Under the pieces are notes generated by a model. It ran no database searches. It was not told where the DNA came from and saw only the letters and a list, made by a program, of their open reading frames with translations. Positions 23,184-30,942 of a stretch of DNA of 42,990 bases are shown piece after piece. Each line of letters opens with the position of its first letter. Position 1 is the first letter of the stretch. Location of the stretch: the NCBI GenBank assembly GCA_021154985.1, contig JAJNQE010000172.1, forward strand, positions 1 through 42,990, given 5' to 3'. This DNA is from Hydrogenophaga sp. (GTDB lineage Bacteria; Pseudomonadota; Gammaproteobacteria; Burkholderiales; Burkholderiaceae_C). The position numbers and the translations under genes were made by a program.

Positions 23184-24123
23184 TGCAGGGCGCGTTTCGA
23201 GGCGACCGGTGCCGCAGCCTGAATTCCATGGCGGCCAGCTCGAGGCCGGTCTCCAGTGAAATCAGCGGACGCCACCCCAGATCCGCCATCGTGAGGTGGT
23301 CGAGTCCATGCGAGCAACGGGCCATTGGCGCGGACTCAAGCTGGAACCGACCCTGAAACCCCACGGCTGCAGCGACAGCGTTGATCAGTTCAAGCATCCC
23401 GACAACGTGGCCGGCGCCGATATTGACGTGCAGCGAGCCCGCACGAGTTGCCTGCGTGAGTGTGCCGTGGGGCAGGTCCATCACATGCACGACGGCTTCT
23501 GCGATGTCGTTGAGGTACATCAACTCCAGTCTGTCACCAGGGTTGGCCTGGATCGTCACTCGGTCGATACCCTTGACCACGGCATCGGTGAACTGCAAGA
23601 GCAGATCTTCGATCAGCGCCGCCGCCGGCGCTGTGCCGAACCTGGGCGTTGCTGGACAGTTGGGCCCATACGGCTCACAGGTGCTCACGCTGCGGTAGTC
23701 CAGGCCCTGCGAGACGAGCAGTGCGCAGCGCTGCAGCGCGGTGGTGTGGCTTCTGCTGCCTGAACGGCCGGGGTTCTGGTGGGCGAGCGAGGAGCCGGCT
23801 CCCTCCTGCTGCGCTGCCGTGCCAACGTACATGAGGCGGGCCACGCCAGCTTGTGCAGCCGCCGAGATCAGCTCCGCCGACGGGAGCACAGAAGCCTCGG
23901 CGCCCGAAGAACAACCGGCGGCATCAACCAGGTACATCAGATCGGGTTGTTCTTTCCGCAGAAAGGCACTGACAGCGTCGGCGTCGGCCCAGTTCATCTG
24001 GGTGTTCGACATCACCCGAATGTGGCTTCGCGGATGGCCCAGGTAGAGGAGGCGCTGGAACAGTGCTGCCCCGATGGCGGACTTGTCGCCCATCAGAAAA
24101 ATCCGTTCTGCACTTTGAATCAT
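23176..24123 (-). CDS. GDP-fucose-synthase-like extended SDR lacking the catalytic Tyr-Lys pair
   Basis: The 315-residue product follows the order of extended SDR epimerases: an N-terminal nucleotide site (RIFLMGDKSAIGAALFQRLL), the strand LMYVGTAAQQ, then CEPYGPN, a LELMYLNDIAEAVVHVMDLP block and a C-terminal GWRPLISLETGLELA, all Fcl/WcaG-like. The glycine motif GxxGxxG reads GDKSAIG, missing its middle glycine. Where Fcl has YAIAK, this protein has HTTAL (near residues 126-130), so both catalytic residues are absent, and the catalytic Ser is Thr. It may bind but not convert a nucleotide sugar. It is the last gene of the operon, 59 bases after the GT2 gene, and overlaps the convergent response regulator by eight bases. 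Confidence 0.75.
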   Translation of the reverse strand: MIQSAERIFLMGDKSAIGAALFQRLLYLGHPRSHIRVMSNTQMNWADADAVSAFLRKEQPDLMYLVDAAGCSSGAEASVLPSAELISAAAQAGVARLMYVGTAAQQEGAGSSLAHQNPGRSGSRSHTTALQRCALLVSQGLDYRSVSTCEPYGPNCPATPRFGTAPAAALIEDLLLQFTDAVVKGIDRVTIQANPGDRLELMYLNDIAEAVVHVMDLPHGTLTQATRAGSLHVNIGAGHVVGMLELINAVAAAVGFQGRFQLESAPMARCSHGLDHLTMADLGWRPLISLETGLELAAMEFRLRHRSPRNAPCTT

Positions 24124-24182
24124 GGAAGCCTTCTTGCGCCGCAGCTTGAATGTTCAGGTCTGTCCCAGAGCCGTGTGCTTCT

Positions 24183-25001
24183 TCACAGCCATTGTTCGAT
24201 TCTGGTGAGCCGGTTCCACACCAGAGAATGCCAGCCACCAACCTGGGCTGCTCGAAGCGCTTTCAACTCTTCCCTTGGAGCGATCAAGGCCCGGCGCAGT
24301 TGGCGAAAGCTGGGCGGCGTGATGCGCTGGCGGATCACCGGCTCGCCGAGGTAGACCGCATTGAAGAAAGGGTAGGAAAACAGCCGTAGCGTCGCGGCGT
24401 AGTCCGCTGTTGTGCGCATGCCGGGCGAAAAGCCGTCGATCCGTCGGTACCACGACTTGCGCACGAACAGCGAGGAAGTCGGTGGCACCCAGCCGCGGGC
24501 CAGCTTTTGGGCGGTCGCCGGGCCCAGGCGGTTCTGCCGCACCACATGGCAGGCATTGCGCGCATCAACACACAATATGTCGCCGTAGACGGCAGAAGTC
24601 CAGGGGTGTTCAAACGCTTCGGCCACTTGTTTGAGCACGTCGGGATTGGCCAGCACTTCGTCGGCGTTCACAAAGCCCACGACATCGCCGGTTGCCTGAC
24701 CTATGCCGCGGTTCCACGCCTGAAATCGGTTGTCGCTGGAACTTCCATAAACGATGCTCAGCCGCTCGCGGCTTGCGTAAATGCGCTCGATGGAGTCGTC
24801 CTGGCTGTGACTGTCAACCACCACGTGCTCGACGTTGCGCAGGGTCTGCCGGGCCACGGACTGCACACACTCTTCAATCGTGGCCGCGTTGTTTCTGCAG
24901 GCCGTGATGATGGTGAACGACGGGTCCCTGGAGGGCTCATCCTCGGGATCTGTCCGCGCTTGAGGCGGAACCTGAAAAAACTGGCTGGCGTCGGTGATCA
25001 T
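24183..25001 (-). CDS. GT2-family glycosyltransferase
   Basis: The 272-residue product has the GT-A fold pattern FTIITACRNNAATIEECVQS, then HVVVDSHSQDDSIERI, FQAWNRGIGQATGDVVGFVN and ADEVL, where relatives such as WcaE-type enzymes have AMNKGI-ATGD--GFLNADD. The donor-site acids therefore look intact, in contrast to the neighbouring enzyme homologues. The end (RQLRRALIAPREELKALRAA) is a basic helical tail without a membrane helix. ATG 25001 overlaps the stop of the upstream SDR-like gene by four bases. Donor and acceptor are unknown. It is the only apparently active enzyme of the four-gene operon. Confidence 0.85.
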   Translation of the reverse strand: MITDASQFFQVPPQARTDPEDEPSRDPSFTIITACRNNAATIEECVQSVARQTLRNVEHVVVDSHSQDDSIERIYASRERLSIVYGSSSDNRFQAWNRGIGQATGDVVGFVNADEVLANPDVLKQVAEAFEHPWTSAVYGDILCVDARNACHVVRQNRLGPATAQKLARGWVPPTSSLFVRKSWYRRIDGFSPGMRTTADYAATLRLFSYPFFNAVYLGEPVIRQRITPPSFRQLRRALIAPREELKALRAAQVGGWHSLVWNRLTRIEQWL

Positions 25002-25987
25002 GCAGATGCGAGCTTTCGCTCTTGATGCCGGTAGTCGCGGTACATGAGTGCCAGGCCTGTGTCCAGATCCACCGCGGGTTGCCAGCCAATGCTGCGCATG
25101 CGGTGCGTGTCGAGCAGGAAGTCGTGGCTGTCGTCTTCAAGGCTGCTTTCCACCTTCAGGTGACCTTTGTAGCCCACCACCCGGGCCACCGCTTCAGCCA
25201 GTTCCATGGTGGTGTGTGCGCGACCGCCGCCCAGGTTGATGTGCGAGCGGCGGGGCTGGACGAGGGTGCGGTGCTCTGTATCGGACAGGCCCATGATCCG
25301 AATGCAGGCCTCGGCCATGTCGTCAACGTAGAGCCAGTCTTCCCGCCGCAGACCGTTGGAGCGGATGCTCACCGAAGACAGTTTGAAGGTCTTGGCCTGG
25401 TGGATGTGGCGCATCAGCGCCTGCAACTCGCCAGACCGGTGCGCATCTGTGGGATCTTCGGGTCCGTACAGGTTGCCCGACACCACAGATCGGTACTGGA
25501 GGCCCAGCACGTCGCCAAATTCGTGCGTGTATCCCTCGCACATCTGGATAGCGGCCATGTGTGCCGTGGCCATGGCATCGCGCAACTGGTCCTGTCGCAC
25601 ATGGCCAAGATCCTCCTCCGCAACAGGGAGCACTGGGCATCTGCCGTAAACCTGGTGCGAGGCGACAAACAGCAGCTTTTTCACACCCGCGTACATTGCT
25701 TCGTGAATCAGTTGCACAGGCCCCAACAACGCTTCGGCCAGGTACGTGCCACGGCGGTCCCGCCGGTCGCTGGCGTTGCCCCACAACCCCGCCGTGATGT
25801 AGATCTGGTCGGGGTTGGAACTGCGCAGGTAGGACCGGATCTCGGTTTGGTCAAAGCTGCTGAGCTTGTCTTCATCCCAGGTGTCTATCTGCTTGTCTGA
25901 CAGGCCATTGGCCTTGAGGCGGCGCACCATGGCACTGCGTGCCGCATTGGCCGGACCGGCGACGAAGACTTTGCGGATGTGTTTCAT
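24998..25987 (-). CDS. Second GDP-fucose-synthase-like SDR lacking glycine motif and Tyr-Lys pair
   Basis: The 329-residue product resembles Fcl: VKKLLFVASHQVYG, IQMCEGYTHEFG, VSGNLYGPEDPTDAHRSGEL, REDWLYVDDMAEACIRIM and the C-terminal IGWQPAVDLDTGLALMYRDY. The N-terminal nucleotide motif, GxxGxxG in relatives, reads GPANAAR, keeping only the first glycine. Aligning IQMCEGY with Fcl IKLCESY places the catalytic Tyr and Lys at Met139 and His143 in MATAHMAA, so both are lost. The start ATG at 25987 is chosen because it overlaps the upstream stop as ATGA; the open frame extends 40 codons further without support. It is a paralogue of the protein at 23176-24123. Reductase activity is unlikely, and a binding or structural role is inferred. 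Confidence 0.8.
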   Translation of the reverse strand: MKHIRKVFVAGPANAARSAMVRRLKANGLSDKQIDTWDEDKLSSFDQTEIRSYLRSSNPDQIYITAGLWGNASDRRDRRGTYLAEALLGPVQLIHEAMYAGVKKLLFVASHQVYGRCPVLPVAEEDLGHVRQDQLRDAMATAHMAAIQMCEGYTHEFGDVLGLQYRSVVSGNLYGPEDPTDAHRSGELQALMRHIHQAKTFKLSSVSIRSNGLRREDWLYVDDMAEACIRIMGLSDTEHRTLVQPRRSHINLGGGRAHTTMELAEAVARVVGYKGHLKVESSLEDDSHDFLLDTHRMRSIGWQPAVDLDTGLALMYRDYRHQERKLASA

Positions 25988-26742
25988 GAGAGCTTTTGTC
26001 GCAATGTGGGGCTGTCCGGGGCGCTGAGCTGGATGCCGACACCCCGGTGGCGATCGCCAAACCACGTCAGCGCCGCGCCCAGCCTTCGCGCATCGAAGTT
26101 GGGCCACAGAGCGTCCGTGAAATACAGGGCCGTTCTCTGGGTGTCCCAGAGCATGGCGCGATGCACTGGCAGCGGACCACCCGTTCGGACCACGAAGTCG
26201 GGCTCTTCGGATGGATCGAAGAAGCTGGGTTTGTGGCTGCCGCTGCCTGGCTTTTGCCCACCGAAACGGGGGCTGTCGATGGCCACCGTCAGCTGCAGGC
26301 CGGTATTCAGGCGGGTCCGTTTGGCCACGTCTTGCAACAAGGCCCGTGTCAGGCTGTCCAGCCCGCTCAGCGGTCCTTCGATCGACAGGCTCACATCGTT
26401 CCTGTGCAGGTTGTGTGCACCCGCCGTGATGTAACGCATGAAGGTGCGCACGATCTCTGAGTTGCTTCCCGGGGGCAAGCGGCAGAGATCATCTGAGAAC
26501 AGATGGACCGTGACCTTGTCCAGTTCGCGTGTGGCACAGAAGTCGATCAGCTCCAGCAATCGACCTGCGGCTGCACCCACCACGTCGACGTAGGGAAGAT
26601 TGGAGCTCAGCGCCCAGTGACGGTGTCCCTGGAGCACCAGTGCGAGGTGCCGCGGGGTACCGGGTCGATGGGGTGCGGCGCGCAACACGCCGTGCAGACC
26701 CATCGGTATCGTGGGTGGTAGCGCCTGAATGCCATGGTCCAT
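25984..26742 (-). CDS. Undecaprenyl-diphosphate-synthase-like protein lacking metal-binding residues
   Basis: The 252-residue product matches cis-prenyltransferase (UppS) landmarks. HLALVLQGHRHWA stands where E. coli UppS has HVAIIMDGNGRWA, HLFSDDLC where it has YAFSSENW, PDFVVRTGG where it has VDLVIRTGG, and ALYFTDALWPNFD where it has ELYFTDVLWPDFD. The catalytic, magnesium-binding Asp of MDGNGRW is Gln38 here, the following Arg is His, the GHKAG histidine is Ala, and the Glu before LYFTD is Ala205. These losses argue against prenyl chain synthesis. Start ATG 26742 is preferred; an in-frame GTG lies at 26808. It is the first gene of the operon, 138 bases downstream of the shared A-rich motif. 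Eukaryotic NgBR/Nus1 shows that degenerate cis-prenyltransferases can persist as partner subunits. Confidence 0.8.
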   Translation of the reverse strand: MDHGIQALPPTIPMGLHGVLRAAPHRPGTPRHLALVLQGHRHWALSSNLPYVDVVGAAAGRLLELIDFCATRELDKVTVHLFSDDLCRLPPGSNSEIVRTFMRYITAGAHNLHRNDVSLSIEGPLSGLDSLTRALLQDVAKRTRLNTGLQLTVAIDSPRFGGQKPGSGSHKPSFFDPSEEPDFVVRTGGPLPVHRAMLWDTQRTALYFTDALWPNFDARRLGAALTWFGDRHRGVGIQLSAPDSPTLRQKLS

Positions 26743-26879
26743 AGCAGTGCTCTCAGTCTGATCGTTGAACCGGGCGGTGGAACCGCGGTCGTTGCCGACC
26801 CTCGCCACGTTCCCGGAAGTCCCACACTGGGACTGGTTTCAATGATAGGTGTTTGAACTGATATGTAAATATCTAAAAT

Positions 26880-26898
26880 GACAAAACTGAGATAAAGC
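26880..26898. promoter_or_regulatory. A-rich motif upstream of the pseudoenzyme operon
   Basis: TGACAAAACTGAGATAAAG lies in the A+T-rich centre (26840-26910) of the gap between the TpsB gene and the UppS-like gene. It is a weaker match to the shared motif. Part of the gap may also hold the end of the pilus transcript; I see no convincing terminator hairpin. Confidence 0.35.
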
Positions 26899-26947
26899 GT
26901 GATTTAATCATCGGACTCTCGCCAGTACGGAACAGGGGCGCCGCGGG

Positions 26948-28642
26948 TCACCAGGCGGCCACCAACCGCAGGTTGGCGCGGTTTCGGTCTGTTTGCAGCC
27001 CGTGCGTCTGGCGGCTGAGCGTGAGGTCCAACCCGACCACCTCGCTCAGTTGCGCCTGGATGCCCATGCCCACTGAAGCGGCTGCCTGTGCCATGCCCAC
27101 CGTGCGCGCCCGCCCGGTGTCGAGGAAGCCAAATCCCTCCAGCCGCCGGTAGCCCGAGTTGAGCAGCAGCCTTCGCAGTTCGAGCTGCAGCGCATGGCCG
27201 CTGGAGCCCATCACGGTGTTGGCGTCGAATCCGCGCAATGAGTCCTGACCGCCCAGGGAGAAGGCGTCGCTGCTGCCGGGCAGACCACGGTCGTTGGTGC
27301 GCAACAGGCCTGACGCACGGAACTGCCACAGTCCCCGGGCATCGATCGCCTGGCGCCATTGAGCACCCATATCCAGGTAGCCGTGGCTTGCCCCCGCGCT
27401 GCGGGCCGTGACAAGGCTGGTGCGCAGGTGGGCCTTGCTGGTGGCCGTTTCATGGCTCAGGCGAACCGACACCGCCAGTTTGTCGAGCTCGCTTTCCACC
27501 AGCGTGACACCCGCTAGGTCGGTTCTGGAGCTCAACGAACCCAGGGACATCGAACTGGTCAATAGCCAGGGCGCGCGGAGCACCCAGGTGTGTTCGAGTT
27601 CGGCGCCGATGCTTTGCGACGATCCCTGCAAGACGAGATCGGGGCTACCGTCGCCTGCGGGCAAGCGAATATCCGAGCGGGACAAGGCGGCGTTCACGCC
27701 AGCTCGCCAGCCGTCCACGCCAAGCGGCATGGAAAAGGAACTGGTCAGAGTGTGTCCCGTGGCATTGCCCAGCACCGCGGCATCCAGGCGCCCACCGCGC
27801 GAGGTGGCGGGCGCCCACCGCAGGCCCAAGGCTGTCGAGTGTTTTCCCTTGGCCTGTCCCGAATAAGTGTCGACCATGGCCCAGGTTTGCAGCGGCTTCT
27901 GTTCCACCACCTCCACGGCCAGATCACTCACACCAAAGCGCGCGCCGGGCACGAACTGGGCTTGTGCCTGGTGGTCGCTGGCGAGATTGAACAGAACCAG
28001 CCGCTTGCGCAAGGGCTCGCTGCCGATCACCTCGCCGGCGGGCAGGTTGAACCAGGCCTTTACCCAGTCCGGGGCGAGAGGCGCTTCGGCTTTCACGGTC
28101 ACATCGCCCAGCCGACCTTCCACCAGCAGCACCCGCAGCAGGCCGCTTTGCAGGTCTTGCTGAGGCAACACACCCACGGCAGTCAGGACGTTTCTGGATT
28201 GGTACAGCGCCGCGATGCCATCCAGCAGCTGCTGCAGATCCATGGTGGTGAGGGTGCGACCCACGTAGGGTTGCGCCAGTGCCCGAAGTTCGTCGGCACT
28301 CAGCAGTTCGGAGCGTGAGAACTGAATCTCTTGAATGCGCGCGGTGCTTGCCCCTTCGGGAGCTTGCGAACGTATTGCGGCCGGCAGTTCAGCCCGGGGC
28401 GGCGCAGTCAGCGTTGGAGCTCCGCTTTCAATACGCCGCAACTGTTCCTGCATGAGCAGCGCGGGGTCCGGCAGGCTTTGCGCCCGCGCGTCCGGCAGAG
28501 CGAATGCACAGGCCCATGCGCAGGCCAGGCCGACGCTCAGGAGCTTGTGTGTTTCAGCGCGCGCGCGCGCAGGGGGGTGGGCGGGAAGAGGGCAACGCGA
28601 TGGCGCTGCCGCACAGAAAGAAGGCACGACCTGAAAATGCAT
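26948..28642 (-). CDS. Two-partner-secretion outer-membrane porin (TpsB, ShlB/FhaC family)
   Basis: The 564-residue product has a long N-terminal leader ending in WACAFALPDARAQS. A plug-helix-like segment QEQLRRIESGAP follows, then two POTRA domains at about 95-240 (ARIQEIQFSRSELLSADELR; LRVLLVEGRLGDVTVKAEAP). A 16-strand Omp85-type barrel ends with LRLVAAW, a C-terminal aromatic as expected. The conserved lid-loop motif (VRGY in FhaC) is present as GGQDSLRGFDANTVMGSSG. TpsB proteins thread a large TpsA exoprotein across the outer membrane, but no TpsA gene is visible, so the partner is elsewhere. It starts 18 bases after the third prepilin gene and is probably the last gene of the pilus operon. 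A slippery (GC)7-C6 tract lies in the leader. Confidence 0.9.
   Translation of the reverse strand: MHFQVVPSFCAAAPSRCPLPAHPPARARAETHKLLSVGLACAWACAFALPDARAQSLPDPALLMQEQLRRIESGAPTLTAPPRAELPAAIRSQAPEGASTARIQEIQFSRSELLSADELRALAQPYVGRTLTTMDLQQLLDGIAALYQSRNVLTAVGVLPQQDLQSGLLRVLLVEGRLGDVTVKAEAPLAPDWVKAWFNLPAGEVIGSEPLRKRLVLFNLASDHQAQAQFVPGARFGVSDLAVEVVEQKPLQTWAMVDTYSGQAKGKHSTALGLRWAPATSRGGRLDAAVLGNATGHTLTSSFSMPLGVDGWRAGVNAALSRSDIRLPAGDGSPDLVLQGSSQSIGAELEHTWVLRAPWLLTSSMSLGSLSSRTDLAGVTLVESELDKLAVSVRLSHETATSKAHLRTSLVTARSAGASHGYLDMGAQWRQAIDARGLWQFRASGLLRTNDRGLPGSSDAFSLGGQDSLRGFDANTVMGSSGHALQLELRRLLLNSGYRRLEGFGFLDTGRARTVGMAQAAASVGMGIQAQLSEVVGLDLTLSRQTHGLQTDRNRANLRLVAAW
28557..28577. repeat. (GC)7 followed by A and G6 inside the TpsB leader
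   Basis: Seven GC dinucleotides at 28557-28570 and six G at 28572-28577 lie about 22-29 codons into the porin gene. In the present length the porin frame is open (ARARAETHK). Loss of one GC unit makes CGC TGA, a stop directly after the tract. Reversible on/off switching by slippage is possible. Confidence 0.55.
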
Positions 28643-28660
28643 GGGATCGAAAATTCGCTG

Positions 28661-29455
28661 TCAAGGAGGAATGCGGTCGAAGAAGACGACCACTGTGATA
28701 CGGGCCAGATCGGTTTCTCCGTCGGCCGTCCAGAGCGGAGCAAATACAGTGGTGTTGTCCCAGCGTCGCACGCGTCCGGTGTTTCCTGCGCTGCCGTTGT
28801 GTCCGTCGATTGCTGTGGCCAGCCGTCGCGCGGCTTGAATCGACACGTCGGTGAGCACCAGCGCATTGAACTGCTGTTCGAGCAGGTTGAGTGGATCGGA
28901 AGGAAACCCGGTGTCAAAGTTGACCAGATAGGCAAAGCCTCCCAGGCGGTGGTTGGCCGACTTGCGGTTGGGCTCGCCGGCCGGTGTGAGCGAGGCACGT
29001 TTGAGTTCGTTGAAAGCGACATTGACGTCGTCAAAGGGCAGCAACGTTGTGACCGGACATACATTGCCCAGGGAGTAGGGGTAGGGGGCCACTTCCGTGG
29101 CGGCTGCGTCAAGAGACGTGGGCTCTGCGTAGTCCAGATCTTCGCCAGACTCCAAGGTCTCAGTAGTGTTGAAGGCGTAGTCCACCAAACCGTCGCGGTT
29201 GCAGTCGCCGGGCCATCGGCCCAAGGCGCTTCGGTGCGCACGTGCATTCGCCACGAGGGTCTGCACCTGTGTCACGAACTGGCTCTGGCGGTATTGCTCC
29301 AGCAGTTCCTGCGATTTCAGGGTCATGCCGATCAGCACTCCCATCACGGCCAGGCCCAGGGCAATCTCAATCAGTGAGAAACCCCGTTGGGCTTTAAGTT
29401 CTGTTGCGCGTGCGGCGCGATACGCAGCCCAACGGCGGGCGTTACAGGTGAGCAT
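28661..29455 (-). CDS. Type IV prepilin of the pilus operon (third family member)
   Basis: The 264-residue product has a long basic leader (25 residues) and a prepilin peptidase site QRG/FSLIEIALGLAVMGVLI, with Glu at mature position 5 and a hydrophobic helix. The next region (TQVQTLVANARAHRSALGRW) is followed by PGDCNRDGLVDYA, a calcium-loop-like Asp/Asn series (residues 84-92). The C-terminus ITVVVFFDRIPP matches VTVVYFFDRVPES in the two pilins at the start of the operon, so all three share one fold. Its ATG overlaps the stop of the MshN-like gene by one base (TGATG). Leader cleavage and methylation by an unseen prepilin peptidase are expected. It probably serves as a minor pilin. Confidence 0.88.
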   Translation of the reverse strand: MLTCNARRWAAYRAARATELKAQRGFSLIEIALGLAVMGVLIGMTLKSQELLEQYRQSQFVTQVQTLVANARAHRSALGRWPGDCNRDGLVDYAFNTTETLESGEDLDYAEPTSLDAAATEVAPYPYSLGNVCPVTTLLPFDDVNVAFNELKRASLTPAGEPNRKSANHRLGGFAYLVNFDTGFPSDPLNLLEQQFNALVLTDVSIQAARRLATAIDGHNGSAGNTGRVRRWDNTTVFAPLWTADGETDLARITVVVFFDRIPP

Positions 29456-30942
29456 CAGCTTTCCTTTTGCAGACGCTGGTTCACCCAGCTGCGTTGCTGG
29501 CTCAGATCGGCGCGTGCGGCGCTGAGGTCAAGAAAGCGGCGGTAAGCCTGCGATGCCTCGCTGAAGCGTCCCTGCGCCTGGAGCGAATGGCCCTGGTTGA
29601 GCCAGAGTTCGGGCACCTCCGGGTGCTCGGCCGTGGCCTTGAGCAAAATGGCGATGGCGCTCGCATGGTCCCCGGTTTCCTGCAAGGCGACGGCGAGGTA
29701 GAGAGCCACCCGCGCGTGGCTGGGGTTCTTCTGGCGCGCGCTTGCCAATGCCGCTGCGGCGTCGTTCCATCGACCGAGTCCGGACAGGGCCACACCGGCG
29801 AGATAGCGCGTTCGCCAGTTCGAACCGATGTATCCCTCCAGTTGCTCTGCCGCACCGAGCGCCTTCTCGAACTCGGCCTTGGACAACATCTGCTCCACCG
29901 CAGAAAAATCCACGTCGATGGCCTTGGTGGCCAGCCCCGCACGTGTCTGGTCGTCTGGGGCTGCGCCCCCCGAGCGGCTCACCTGCGGCGCCTCCGCGAG
30001 CGCCTGAGGTGCTGCAGCAGTGGTGGTTGAAGCCGAGGGTGGTGCCGCTGCGGCTGGGGTCGCGGGTATAGGTTTCTCGGCCCTGGTCTCCTTGACCACG
30101 GGGGACGCCGATGCTGCGGCGATCACCCTGGCGTCAGGTGGCTTGATCGACACCGCTGCCGTCATGGATGCCGGTGTTGAATTGTCTGCCGTGAGAGGTT
30201 GGCCCACCTCTGCTTTGGCCACCCACTGCACCACGCTCGCCCAGGGGATCGGGTGCCCCAGCGTGTGCGAGAGTTGGCGCTGTGCAGCGTCCACTTCCGC
30301 AGCTCTGGGGAGGGCTAGCACCATCCAGCGCGGCCCCGCCGCCGAGGCCTGCGTTAGCAACACCACAGGCCAATGCGGCGTCCAGATCTGGTGCAGCCGC
30401 TGCGCCTGTTCTAGCGTCTGGCGGTCGGCGATCTGCAGCGCCAGCGTGGAGGGCGTGGTGCGGCGCAGACCGTCCTCCCACAGCCGCGATGCGAGGTCCC
30501 AGGCGCCGCTGTCCCAAGCCTGGGAAGCCTCCACCTGCCATGTCTCTCGAGGTGTTCCAGCAGTTGTCACAGGCACCGGCGCAGGAAGGCTGGTGTCCGG
30601 CTGGAAGGTCGGCATGGCCGTCAGTGAAACCGGCTGAGGCATGCTTGTCGACACAGCGGTTTGCGCGGTCAAGGGGGCCGCTGGCCTGTTCCATCCGGCG
30701 CTGGCCGCTGCGCTGGCGCCGCGCCCAGACAGACTGAACCAGACCACTGCGGCAACCACAACGACCAACGCCGCAAACACAGCGGCCAGCCATCTCCAGC
30801 GGCCGCTTGAAGGTGCAGGTTCGTTGGCCGTCAGTAAACCCATTTCGGATGGCTGCGGCAAAGTTGACCGTGTCTTGCCCGCCGATGCCTGGTGTTCGCG
30901 TTGCTGATCAATCTGGCGCAGCGCCTGTTCAATAGCGCTCAT
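29455..30942 (-). CDS. MshN-like TPR protein of the pilus assembly apparatus
   Basis: The 495-residue product is bitopic: a 50-residue cytoplasmic N-terminus beginning MSAIEQALRQIDQQ, and a membrane helix WLAAVFAALVVVVAAVVWFS at about 49-68. A Pro/Ala/Thr-rich periplasmic region and a C-terminal TPR array follow at about 350-490 (FEKALGAAEQLEGYIGSNWR; RWNDAAAALASARQKNPSHA; LNQGHSLQAQGRFSEASQAY). MshN proteins in MSHA pilus operons have the same layout and the same place next to MshM. ATG 30942 is chosen because it overlaps the mshM stop codon by four bases. Its role in the family is thought to be linking inner-membrane parts with the secretin. Confidence 0.8.
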   Translation of the reverse strand: MSAIEQALRQIDQQREHQASAGKTRSTLPQPSEMGLLTANEPAPSSGRWRWLAAVFAALVVVVAAVVWFSLSGRGASAAASAGWNRPAAPLTAQTAVSTSMPQPVSLTAMPTFQPDTSLPAPVPVTTAGTPRETWQVEASQAWDSGAWDLASRLWEDGLRRTTPSTLALQIADRQTLEQAQRLHQIWTPHWPVVLLTQASAAGPRWMVLALPRAAEVDAAQRQLSHTLGHPIPWASVVQWVAKAEVGQPLTADNSTPASMTAAVSIKPPDARVIAAASASPVVKETRAEKPIPATPAAAAPPSASTTTAAAPQALAEAPQVSRSGGAAPDDQTRAGLATKAIDVDFSAVEQMLSKAEFEKALGAAEQLEGYIGSNWRTRYLAGVALSGLGRWNDAAAALASARQKNPSHARVALYLAVALQETGDHASAIAILLKATAEHPEVPELWLNQGHSLQAQGRFSEASQAYRRFLDLSAARADLSQQRSWVNQRLQKES

